Shown here: positions 1-5,559 of the stretch, one piece after another
How the letters are laid out: each line of letters starts with the position of its first letter
Numbering within the stretch: position 1 is the stretch's first letter
Assembly (NCBI GenBank): GCA_001898095.1
Contig: MKSH01000072.1
Location: forward strand, 1-7,716
Reading direction: 5' to 3'
From: Solirubrobacterales bacterium 70-9
GTDB taxonomy: Bacteria > Actinomycetota > Thermoleophilia > Solirubrobacterales > 70-9
DNA: 7,716 nt
The notes under the pieces: model-generated
What the model saw: the letters and a program-made list of their open reading frames with translations, nothing else
What the model was told of the DNA's origin: nothing
Database searches by the model: none
Translations under genes and position numbers: made by a program

Positions 1-84
1 CAGGACCGAACCCCCTATGACCCGGCTCGACACGGCAACCTCGGTCGGCTCAAACCCGCCGGGGGTTGACACAGGACGTCTCAT
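1..84 (-). CDS. possible start of a further operon gene, product unknown (partial)
   Basis: An open frame of 28 codons begins at the ATG at 84-82 and runs off the left edge. It reads MRRPVSTPGGFEPTEV then AVSSRVIGGSVL. A GGAG Shine-Dalgarno sequence (complement of 90-93) lies 5 nt before the ATG, and the gap from the cimA stop is only 13 nt, matching the tight spacing elsewhere on this strand. An alternative GTG start lies four codons in. I do not recognise the product, and no domain can be judged from 28 residues. Against it: AGA and ATA codons are unusual for this GC-rich neighbourhood, and 28 open codons can occur by chance. It is called because of the start, SD and spacing together, not because of the protein sequence. 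Confidence 0.4.
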   Translation of the reverse strand, partial: MRRPVSTPGGFEPTEVAVSSRVIGGSVL

Positions 85-97
85 GCGCTCTCCGCGC

Positions 98-1654
98 TCA
101 CTGGAACGCGTACTCCAGCGAGTCGACCAACGCCTGCCAGGAGGCCTCGATCAGGTTGCCGGACACCCCCGTCGTGCCCCACTCGCGCTCGCCGTCGGCG
201 GAGTCGAGCAAGACCCGGGTGACCGCGTCGGTGCCGCGGTCCTGGTCGAGGATCCGCACCTTGTAGTTGGTCAGCTCGATCTCGGCCAGGTGCGGGTGGC
301 GGTCGGTGATCGCCGCGCGCAGCGCCTTGTCGAGCGCGCTCACCGGTCCGTTGCCCTCGGCGATCTCGACGTAGCGCTCTCCCTCCACCAGCACCTTCAC
401 GGTGGCCTCGGTTTCGACCTCGCCGCCGGCCCGTCGCTGGGTCACGACCCGGTAGCTCTCCAGGGTGAAGAGCGGCTTGTAGACGCCCGCCTGGCTTCGC
501 AGCAGGAGCTCGAAGGAGGCCGGCGCGGCCTCGTAGTGGTAGCCGCGGTGCTCGCGCTCCTTCAGCACCTCGATCGCCCGCGAGGCGGTCTCGTCGTCGA
601 TCTCGATCCCGGCGGCGCGCGCCTGGTCGCGGATCGTCGCCTTGCCGGAGAGCTCCGAGGGCAGGATCGCCCGCTCGTTGCCGACCGCGGCCGGGTCCAG
701 GTGCTCGAAGGTGCGGGCGTCGGCCTCCACCCCGGCGACGTGCATGCCGCCCTTGTGGGCGAAGGCGTTGCGGCCGACGTAGGGGGCGTTCGGATCGGGC
801 GAGAGGTTGCAGAGCTCGTCGACGAAGTGGGCCGTCTCGGTCAGCATCTCGAGCTTCTCCGGCGCCACCACGTCGAAGCCCATCTTCAGCTGCAGCGCGG
901 GCAGGATCGTGGTCAGGTTGGCGTTGCCGCAGCGCTCGCCGTAGCCGTTCACGGTCCCCTGCACCAGCCGCGCCCCGGCGTTCACCGCGGCGAGGCTGTT
1001 GGCGACCCCGCAGCCCGCGTCGTCATGGGCGTGGATGCCGATTTCGGCGCGGTCGCCGAAGCGCGCCACGGTGACCTCGGTCGCCGCCGCGACCTGGTCA
1101 GGCAGGCTCGCCCCGTTGGTGTCGCAGAGGGTGACGTTCTCGGCCCCGGCGTCGATCGCCGCCTCGAGACAGGAGAGCGCGTAGCCGGGGTCGTCGCGGT
1201 AGGCATCGAAGAAGTGCTCGGCGTCGTAGACGACCCGCTTGCCACGCTCGCGGCAGAAGGCGACCGACTCGGCGATCATCGCCAGGTTCTCCTCGCGGGA
1301 GACCTTCGTCACCTTCTCCAGGTGCAGGCCCCAGGTCTTGCCGACCAGGGTGAGGACCGGGGCGAAGGAGCCGGTCAGGGTGAGCAGCGCCGGGTCTTCG
1401 GCCGCCTCCTGCCCGCGCCGGCGGGTCATGCCGAAGCCACAGACGACGGCCCGCTGGAGCTCCAGCCCGGCGAGCGAGGCGAACAGCTCCTCTTCCTTCG
1501 GGTTCGAGCTCGGGAACCCGGCCTCGATCATCTGCACGCCGAGCTTGTCGAGCGCCTGCACCACGCGCTCCTTCTCGGACGCCGAGAGCGACATCCCCTC
1601 GCCCTGCATGCCGTCCCGCAGGGTCGTGTCGTAGAGCTTTACAAGATTGTCCAT
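98..1654 (-). CDS. cimA: citramalate synthase (2-isopropylmalate synthase/homocitrate synthase family)
   Basis: 518 aa. It condenses pyruvate with acetyl-CoA to (R)-citramalate, the first step of the threonine-independent route to 2-oxobutyrate and isoleucine; cytosolic. The N-terminal HMGL-like TIM barrel starts at once with LYDTTLRDG (residues 7-15; R13/D14 catalytic and metal site). The metal-binding GIHAHDD follows at 206-212 (H208, H210), then NGYGERCGNANL at 236-247. The linker has AFAHKGGMH (297-305). The LeuA-type allosteric dimer domain fills about 380-518, ending with WGTTGVSGNLIEASWQALVDS (492-512). The 'GMQGEGMSLS' segment and the NGYGERCGNANL form match the CimA branch rather than classical LeuA. 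The ATG at 1654 has only a weak AAAGG 10 nt upstream. Neighbours: 81 nt downstream of ilvE, in a locus holding leuBCD, whose products can process citramalate. Substrate choice (pyruvate versus 2-oxoisovalerate) is inferred from family resemblance, not demonstrated. Confidence 0.85.
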   Translation of the reverse strand: MDNLVKLYDTTLRDGMQGEGMSLSASEKERVVQALDKLGVQMIEAGFPSSNPKEEELFASLAGLELQRAVVCGFGMTRRRGQEAAEDPALLTLTGSFAPVLTLVGKTWGLHLEKVTKVSREENLAMIAESVAFCRERGKRVVYDAEHFFDAYRDDPGYALSCLEAAIDAGAENVTLCDTNGASLPDQVAAATEVTVARFGDRAEIGIHAHDDAGCGVANSLAAVNAGARLVQGTVNGYGERCGNANLTTILPALQLKMGFDVVAPEKLEMLTETAHFVDELCNLSPDPNAPYVGRNAFAHKGGMHVAGVEADARTFEHLDPAAVGNERAILPSELSGKATIRDQARAAGIEIDDETASRAIEVLKEREHRGYHYEAAPASFELLLRSQAGVYKPLFTLESYRVVTQRRAGGEVETEATVKVLVEGERYVEIAEGNGPVSALDKALRAAITDRHPHLAEIELTNYKVRILDQDRGTDAVTRVLLDSADGEREWGTTGVSGNLIEASWQALVDSLEYAFQ

Positions 1655-1689
1655 CCCAAGGTGGCCTTTCGAGTCGCGAAGAGATCGGT

Positions 1690-1703
1690 GGGTCCATGGA
1701 CCC
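1690..1703. repeat. 14-bp perfect palindrome in the ilvE-cimA gap
   Basis: GGGTCCATGGACCC reads identically on both strands. It lies 36 nt before the cimA start and just beyond two GC hairpins. It could be a dimeric-protein operator for cimA or the last stem of a compound RNA structure. No flanking promoter could be assigned with confidence. Confidence 0.5.
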
Positions 1704-1708
1704 GGGGC

Positions 1709-1747
1709 GCGCGGCCAGGGGGGCCGCGCCTGCCGCTAGGCGGCAGG
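1709..1747 (-). terminator. two adjacent GC-rich hairpins at the ilvE 3' end (attenuator or U-less terminator candidate)
   Basis: Hairpin A: CCTGCCGC (1729-1736) pairs with GCGGCAGG (1740-1747), an 8-bp stem with a 3-nt loop that encloses the ilvE TAG stop. Hairpin B: GCGCGGCC (1709-1716) pairs with GGCCGCGC (1722-1729), an 8-bp stem with a 5-nt loop. They share base 1729 and are therefore alternatives or a stacked pair. There is no U-tract downstream on the minus strand, so this is not a canonical intrinsic terminator. U-less hairpins have been proposed to terminate or stabilise transcripts in actinobacteria. With cimA starting within 81 nt, partial termination or mRNA processing between ilvE and cimA is the likeliest role. 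Confidence 0.4.
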
Positions 1748-2701
1748 GGTAATTCGCCCGATCGTCTCGTCGGCGTCCTCGCTCGAGTCGCTCACGTCGA
1801 CGAAGTCCAGCCACTCGAGGTACTCCTCGGCGCGCCCGTGCAGGGCATCGATGAATTTCGTCTGCACGTGGCGGGTGATCTCGCCGGGGCCGCCGATGTC
1901 GTGATCGTCGATCTCCCGCACCGGCACCATCTCCGCCGCGGTGCCGGTCATGAAGACCTCCTCGGCGAGGTAGAGCTCGGCGCGGGCGATGTCGCGCTCG
2001 ACCACGGTGTACCCGAGGTCACGGGCGATCTGGATCACCGACTTGCGGTTGATCCCGTCGAGGATCGAGGCGGTGTGCGGCGGGGTCAGGATCTCCCCCT
2101 CGCGGACGACGAAGATGTTCTCGCCCGAGCCCTCGCAGACGAAGCCGCGCTCGTCGAGCAGGATCGCCTCGTCATAGCCGGCGTTCGCCGACTCGGTCTT
2201 GGCGAGAATCGAGTTCAGGTAGCTGCCCGAGGCCTTGGCGTGCGGGATCGCGCCCGCGGGGCTGATCCGGCGCCAGCTCGAGACCTTGGCGCGGATGCCG
2301 CGCCCGGCGCTCTCGTCGCCGAGGTAGGCACCCCATGGCCAGGTGGCGATGATCACGTCGACCGGGGTGTTGGCGTAAAGGCCCAGCTCGCCGTAGCCGC
2401 GGAAGGCGAGCGGCCGGATGTAGCAACTCTTCTGTCCGTTGCGGCGCATCAGCTCGTGGGTCGCGAGGCGCAGTTCCTCGGGCGAGTAGGGCATCTGCAG
2501 GTAGTAGAGCTCGGCCGACTTCCCCAGCCGCTCGAAGTGCTCCTTGGCCCGGAAGATGGCCGGGCCGCGCTCGGTCTGGTAGGCGCGGATCCCCTCGAAG
2601 ACGCCCGTCCCATAGTGCAGCCCGTGCGTGAGCACGTGCACCTTGGCGTCGTCCCAGGGGACGAATTCGCCGTTCTTCCAAATCGAATCGCAGGCGTCCA
2701 T
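1736..2701 (-). CDS. ilvE: branched-chain amino acid aminotransferase
   Basis: 321 aa, PLP fold type IV. It transfers the amino group between glutamate and 4-methyl-2-oxopentanoate, 3-methyl-2-oxopentanoate or 3-methyl-2-oxobutanoate, the last step of Leu, Ile and Val synthesis; cytosolic. Visible signatures: HGLHYGTGVFEGIRAY (26-41); the PLP-binding lysine K156 in HAKASGSYLNS; LLDERGFVCEGSGENIF (181-197, E194 in the class-IV signature); EVFMTGTAAEMVPV (248-261). Length is close to E. coli IlvE (309), with an extra acidic C-terminal tail (about 298-315). The start is well fixed: an in-frame TGA lies at 2764-2762 and no other ATG, GTG or TTG occurs between it and this ATG. No Shine-Dalgarno sequence precedes the ATG, but a -10-like CATAAT ends 9 nt upstream, suggesting a leaderless message. 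It is divergent from the plus-strand gene at 2786. Confidence 0.95.
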   Translation of the reverse strand: MDACDSIWKNGEFVPWDDAKVHVLTHGLHYGTGVFEGIRAYQTERGPAIFRAKEHFERLGKSAELYYLQMPYSPEELRLATHELMRRNGQKSCYIRPLAFRGYGELGLYANTPVDVIIATWPWGAYLGDESAGRGIRAKVSSWRRISPAGAIPHAKASGSYLNSILAKTESANAGYDEAILLDERGFVCEGSGENIFVVREGEILTPPHTASILDGINRKSVIQIARDLGYTVVERDIARAELYLAEEVFMTGTAAEMVPVREIDDHDIGGPGEITRHVQTKFIDALHGRAEEYLEWLDFVDVSDSSEDADETIGRITPAA

Positions 2702-2710
2702 GTTGGAAGG

Positions 2711-2739
2711 ATTATGCCCGATGGATCGAAGGGGTTGAA
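2711..2739 (-). promoter_or_regulatory. candidate ilvE promoter giving a near-leaderless transcript
   Basis: On the minus strand a CATAAT (-10-like, 5 of 6 to TATAAT) lies at 2716-2711 with a TTCAAC (-35-like, 3 of 6 to TTGACA) at 2739-2734, separated by exactly 17 nt. A transcript starting about 7 nt after the -10 would begin around 2704-2701, that is 0-3 nt before the ilvE ATG. The lack of any SD before ilvE fits this. The -35 lies inside one arm of the inverted repeat at 2731-2770, so a repressor or activator bound there could control it. The promoter is inferred by pattern only. Confidence 0.45.
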
Positions 2740-2770
2740 ACCAAGTGCCTCGAAAGAGCCTTCAAACCCC
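2731..2770. repeat. inverted repeat in the divergent ilvE / 2786-gene region
   Basis: GGGGTTGAA (2731-2739) and TTCAAACCCC (2761-2770) form a 9-bp stem with a single bulged A (2764). The 21-nt loop itself holds a small CTC-GAAA-GAG hairpin (2749-2758). The right arm abuts the Shine-Dalgarno sequence of the plus-strand gene and the left arm covers the putative ilvE -35. It may be an operator shared by both genes or an RNA hairpin in the plus-strand leader. No U-tract follows in either direction, so a terminator is less likely. Confidence 0.5.
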
Positions 2771-2771
2771 A

Positions 2772-2778
2772 AAGGAGG
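2772..2778 (+). promoter_or_regulatory. strong Shine-Dalgarno site that fixes the start of the plus-strand gene
   Basis: AAGGAGG lies 7 nt before the ATG at 2786. It is the best SD match in the window. It shows that the gene starts here and not at any of the upstream in-frame ATGs, which lie antisense to ilvE and cimA. Confidence 0.85.
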
Positions 2779-2785
2779 AAGCAGG

Positions 2786-3646
2786 ATGAAGCGATTTCGT
2801 CCCCGGCTGACCTACGCGAACGTGATCGCGTCGTTGGCCTTGTTCGTCGCCCTCGGCGGCTCCGCCGTGGCGGCCGGACTGGCCAAGAACAGCGTCGGTC
2901 CGAACCAACTGAAGAAGGGCGCCGTGAAGGCCCAGAAAATCGCCAAGCAGGCCGTGACCTCAGGCAAGATCGCCCCCCGGGCGGTGACCGCGGGCAAGCT
3001 CGGCCCGAACGCGGTGCTGCCGGGGAACCTCGGTGCCGGGATCATCGACGCCTCGAAGATCTCCGCCGGCGCGGTGACCGCGGAAAAGATCAAGAACAAC
3101 GTCGTCACCGGCCCGAAGATCACCAACGGCGCCGTGACCTCGCAGAAAATCGCCCAGAACGGCGTCGCGACGTCGAACCTGAGCGAAAAATCGGTGACCA
3201 CGGCGAAACTGAACGAAGGCGCCGTGACGGCAGCCAAACTCGCGCCGGAAGTGCTGAACAACGTCAACCCGCTGAAGGGCGGCCAGACGCTCCGCGGCGT
3301 CTTCAGCCTCGGCGGCACCAAGAAAGCCGCTGAAGACGCGAGCGCCTTCGCCTCGGTGAGCTACCAGCAGCCGTTGACCGCCGCCCCGTTGGTCGTCAAC
3401 GTGGTCCAGAAAGGCGGCCCGTCCACCGGGCTCTGCCCGGGCCTCGGCGGCGGCGGGACCACGCCGGAAGCGGCCGCAGGAGTGGCCTGCCTCTACCTGA
3501 CCACGGAAACCAACCTGGAAGGCGTCGGCCCGGCCGCGCTGACCGCGGAAGGCAACCGGCTCGGGGTCACGCTGACCGCGAAAGGCGCGAAAGCGGGCGA
3601 AGGCAACTTCGTCGCCTCCGGCATCTGGGCGGTGACCGCTCCCTAG
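2786..3646 (+). CDS. secreted or membrane-anchored decapeptide-repeat protein, function unknown
   Basis: 286 aa. Residues 1-30 form a basic N-terminus (MKRFRPR), a hydrophobic segment (about 12-29, [17 protein letters not shown]) and a possible signal-peptidase AxA site near 28-30. Residues 35-154 are twelve uninterrupted 10-residue repeats of the pattern x-A-V-T-x-x-K-[I/L]-x-x (for example [20 protein letters not shown]). Residues 155-286 form a Gly/Ala/Thr-rich C-terminal domain with exactly two cysteines (C217, C235), which could form a disulfide outside the cell, ending in GIWAVTAP. From memory this architecture recurs many times in Thermoleophilia genomes; no function is established to my knowledge. 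The repeats suggest a beta-helix or fibrous stalk displayed on the surface (inference). The gene is alone on this strand inside a leu/ilv locus and is convergent with leuB, sharing CTAG at the stops. All ten Glu codons are GAA, unlike the GAG-rich neighbours. Confidence 0.9.
   Translation: MKRFRPRLTYANVIASLALFVALGGSAVAAGLAKNSVGPNQLKKGAVKAQKIAKQAVTSGKIAPRAVTAGKLGPNAVLPGNLGAGIIDASKISAGAVTAEKIKNNVVTGPKITNGAVTSQKIAQNGVATSNLSEKSVTTAKLNEGAVTAAKLAPEVLNNVNPLKGGQTLRGVFSLGGTKKAAEDASAFASVSYQQPLTAAPLVVNVVQKGGPSTGLCPGLGGGGTTPEAAAGVACLYLTTETNLEGVGPAALTAEGNRLGVTLTAKGAKAGEGNFVASGIWAVTAP
2888..3247 (+). repeat. twelve tandem 30-bp coding repeats (10 aa each)
   Basis: The region encodes residues 35-154 of the plus-strand protein as twelve units of exactly ten residues with no insertions. 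Split into 24 pentads, the middle residue is V, I or L every time: the first pentad of each unit has V (I once) and the second has I or L, usually preceded by K. The DNA units are diverged, so the period is conserved at protein level rather than as recent identical copies. Confidence 0.9.
3643..3646. other. CTAG shared by two convergent stop codons
   Basis: The palindromic CTAG supplies TAG for leuB (complement of 3643-3645) and TAG for the plus-strand gene (3644-3646). The two coding regions therefore overlap by 4 bp tail to tail. Only a 4-bp TCCC/GGGA stem is visible around it, so each transcript probably reads into the other gene. Confidence 0.95.
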
Positions 3647-4755
3647 TCCTGGGAAAGCGCCTCGAGCACCGCGGCGGTCATCTCCGCGGTGCCGACCTCG
3701 ACCTCGGCGGGGACATCCACCATCGGCGGTGGTGCGATGTTCCCGCCGGCCAGGTCGGGGGTGCGCAAGCCCTGTTCGAGCACGGCGTCGACCGCCGCCT
3801 CGATCCGCGCCGCCTCGTCCGCACGACCGAGGCCGTGCCGCAGCATCATCGCCGCCGAGAGGAAAGTGGCGAGCGGATTGGCGATGCCTTTGCCGGCGAT
3901 GTCGGGGGCGGAGCCGTGGACCGGCTCGAAGAGGCCGGGATCGCCCGCGGCGCCGAGGCTGGCCGAGGGGAGCATGCCGAGGCTGCCGGTGAGCATCGCC
4001 GCCTCGTCGCTGAGGATGTCGCCGAAGAGGTTCTCGGCGACGATCACGTCGAAGTCGGCGGGACGGCTGACCAGCTGCATCGCGGCGTTGTCGACCAGGA
4101 GGTGGTCGAGCGTGACGTCGTCGTACTCGGGGGCGACGCGGCTGACGACCTCGCGCCAGAGCCGCGACGTCTCCATCACGTTCGCCTTGTCGATCGAGGT
4201 CACCTTTGGCTTGGCGCCGGAGCCCTCGGCGCGCCGGCGGGCGGCCTCGAAGGCGGCGCGGGCGATCCGTTCGATTTCGGCAGCGTCGTACTCGCAGGTG
4301 TCGAAGGCGGCGTCACCCTCGCGGCCCGACTTGCCGAAGTAGATGCCGCCGGTGAGCTCGCGGACGACCAGCAGGTCGGTGCCGGAGATGCGGTCTTCGC
4401 GCAGAGGGCTGGCGCCCATCAGCGCCGGGCTCGGGCGGACCGGGCGGAGGTTGGCGTAGAGGCCCATCCCTTTGCGCAGGCCGAGCAGGCCCTGCTCGGG
4501 GCGCGGGTCGTCGGGGTTGGTGGTGTCCCATCGGGGACCGCCGACCGCGCCCAGCAACACCGCGTCGGAGCCCTTGCAGGCCTCCAGCACCTCGTCGGTG
4601 AGGGCGGTGCCGTGCGCATCGATCGAGCAGCCGCCCATCAGGCGCTCGTCGTAGTTGAACTCGCCCAGGGAGTCGAGGACCTCGCGGGTCGCGGCGACGA
4701 TCTCGGGACCGATCCCGTCCCCGGGCAGGACGACGATATCGGGGGTCTCAGCCAT
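3643..4755 (-). CDS. leuB: 3-isopropylmalate dehydrogenase
   Basis: 370 aa. NAD-dependent oxidation and decarboxylation of (2R,3S)-3-isopropylmalate to 4-methyl-2-oxopentanoate; family members can also take erythro-3-methylmalate from the citramalate route to 2-oxobutyrate. Motifs: GDGIGPE (12-18); LLGAVGGP (67-74); [15 protein letters not shown] (93-107; R94, R104); [12 protein letters not shown] (130-141; R132, Y139); [15 protein letters not shown] (189-203; K190); VDNAAM (221-226; D222); [20 protein letters not shown] (242-261; D246, D250); [15 protein letters not shown] (276-290). It is full length for bacterial LeuB. Its ATG lies 15 nt after the methyltransferase stop and has no strong SD, suggesting translational coupling. 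Its TAG stop shares CTAG with the stop of the convergent plus-strand gene, leaving no room for a terminator between them. Confidence 0.97.
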   Translation of the reverse strand: MAETPDIVVLPGDGIGPEIVAATREVLDSLGEFNYDERLMGGCSIDAHGTALTDEVLEACKGSDAVLLGAVGGPRWDTTNPDDPRPEQGLLGLRKGMGLYANLRPVRPSPALMGASPLREDRISGTDLLVVRELTGGIYFGKSGREGDAAFDTCEYDAAEIERIARAAFEAARRRAEGSGAKPKVTSIDKANVMETSRLWREVVSRVAPEYDDVTLDHLLVDNAAMQLVSRPADFDVIVAENLFGDILSDEAAMLTGSLGMLPSASLGAAGDPGLFEPVHGSAPDIAGKGIANPLATFLSAAMMLRHGLGRADEAARIEAAVDAVLEQGLRTPDLAGGNIAPPPMVDVPAEVEVGTAEMTAAVLEALSQD

Positions 4756-4770
4756 GGCGCCGGACTCTAC

Positions 4771-5535
4771 TCAGACCGCGGCCCGCGCGGCGATGTTCAG
4801 GCGCACGTAATCGAGCCGCAGCGGCCGGTCGAGCAGCGCCAGGACGTCGGCGACGAACTGGCCGCGGAGGTCCTCGGGCAGCTTTTCGACCTGGGCGCCG
4901 AGGCAGATCGTCCGCGCGAAGACCTCGGGCTCGGGCGGGTCGACGGGCCAGGGCTCGAGCCAACAGCGCACGTCGGTGAAGCCTGCCGCGCGCAGCCGCG
5001 CTTCGGTCTCCTCCGTGCCGGCGTAGTTCAAGAGGCCCTCGATGCCCTCCAGATAGGGGGCGTAGGGATCGCGCCGGGCGACCTCCTCGCCCGCCCTGTG
5101 GAAGGCCTCGATGTTCCCCTCTCCCCCGCACTGGGCGGCGAGGCGGCCACCGTCCACCAGCGCCGCGCGCAGGCGAGCGAACAGCGCGTCGTGGTCGAGG
5201 ATCCAGTGGAAGACGGCGGTCGAGAAGACCGCGTCGACCCGCTCGTCCAGCTCCAGCTTGGTCAGGTCGGCGACCAGCGCCTCGTCCTGAGGCCGCAGCA
5301 CCTTCTTCACCTCCGCGACCATCGAGGGGGAGCCGTCGACCGCGATCACGCGGCCGTCCGGCACCCGCCGGGTCACGATCGAGGTCGTGCGGCCGGAGCC
5401 GCAGCCGGCGTCGAGGACGGTCTCGCCGCCCCCGAGGTCGAGCCGGTCGAGAATCGCCCGCGCCCAATCCTCGTGCGGGAGAGCGACGCGCGTGTAGGTG
5501 GTGGCGTCCCAATCGCGGGTGCTCGACTCGGCCAT
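4771..5535 (-). CDS. class I SAM-dependent methyltransferase, trans-aconitate methyltransferase-like
   Basis: 254 aa, almost the same length as E. coli Tam (252). A Rossmann-like SAM fold is clear: motif I VLDAGCGSG (40-48), acidic residue D67 in VIAVDGSP, VADL with D90, and FSTAVFHWILDHD (104-116) for motif IV. Tam-like traits are the N-terminal DWDATTY (8-14; compare DWNPSLY in Tam), the HWI.DH segment and the C-terminal VRLNIAAR (244-251; compare PRLFIVARR). Tam methylates trans-aconitate, and the yeast homologue Tmt1 also methylates 3-isopropylmalate. The position between leuD and leuB therefore suggests a substrate among the leucine/citramalate intermediates or their leaked by-products (inference). 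A strong SD (AGGAAGGAG, 4 nt before ATG) lies in the 24-nt gap after leuD, so translation starts independently. Methyltransferase call sure; substrate unknown. Confidence 0.87.
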   Translation of the reverse strand: MAESSTRDWDATTYTRVALPHEDWARAILDRLDLGGGETVLDAGCGSGRTTSIVTRRVPDGRVIAVDGSPSMVAEVKKVLRPQDEALVADLTKLELDERVDAVFSTAVFHWILDHDALFARLRAALVDGGRLAAQCGGEGNIEAFHRAGEEVARRDPYAPYLEGIEGLLNYAGTEETEARLRAAGFTDVRCWLEPWPVDPPEPEVFARTICLGAQVEKLPEDLRGQFVADVLALLDRPLRLDYVRLNIAARAAV

Positions 5536-5559
5536 GCTGCTCCTTCCTGGTGCTAGCGG

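Noticed and set aside
50..69. Small hairpin TCAAACCC/GGGTTGA resembling the arms of the 2731-2770 inverted repeat
   Set aside because: Only 7 bp with a bulge, lying inside the possible edge gene. The similarity of short G-runs next to TTGA is weak and may be chance.
98..1654. Annotation as 2-isopropylmalate synthase (leuA)
   Set aside because: The fold and domains are shared, but the LYDTTLRDGMQGEG start and NGYGERCGNANL motif fit the citramalate synthase branch better. Kept as a stated alternative, since specificity is not proven.
1098..1814. Minus-strand open frame of 238 codons overlapping cimA and ilvE
   Set aside because: Arg/Gly/Ala-rich frame-shifted shadow of cimA with no motif. It would overlap two well-supported genes.
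2449..2772. Minus-strand open frame of 107 codons overlapping the ilvE start region
   Set aside because: It is out of frame with ilvE, has no SD or family signature, and covers the predicted ilvE promoter.
17..2785. Plus-strand open frame of 923 codons upstream of, and in frame with, the repeat protein
   Set aside because: It lies antisense to cimA and ilvE, both with complete family motifs. The strong SD at 2772-2778 and the signal-like N-terminus place the real start at 2786. The long open frame is a by-product of GC-rich codon use.
2702..2785. Leucine attenuator peptide or T-box in the ilvE leader
   Set aside because: No short Leu/Ile/Val-rich reading frame, no T-box motif and too little space. 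The inferred transcript has essentially no leader.
2888..3247. 30-bp periodicity that could suggest a CRISPR-like array
   Set aside because: The units are contiguous, diverged at DNA level and translate to a conserved decapeptide; there are no spacers. It is a protein repeat.
3636..3660. Possible bidirectional terminator between leuB and the plus-strand gene
   Set aside because: Only a 4-bp TCCC/GGGA stem is visible, without a U-tract, and it lies within coding sequence.
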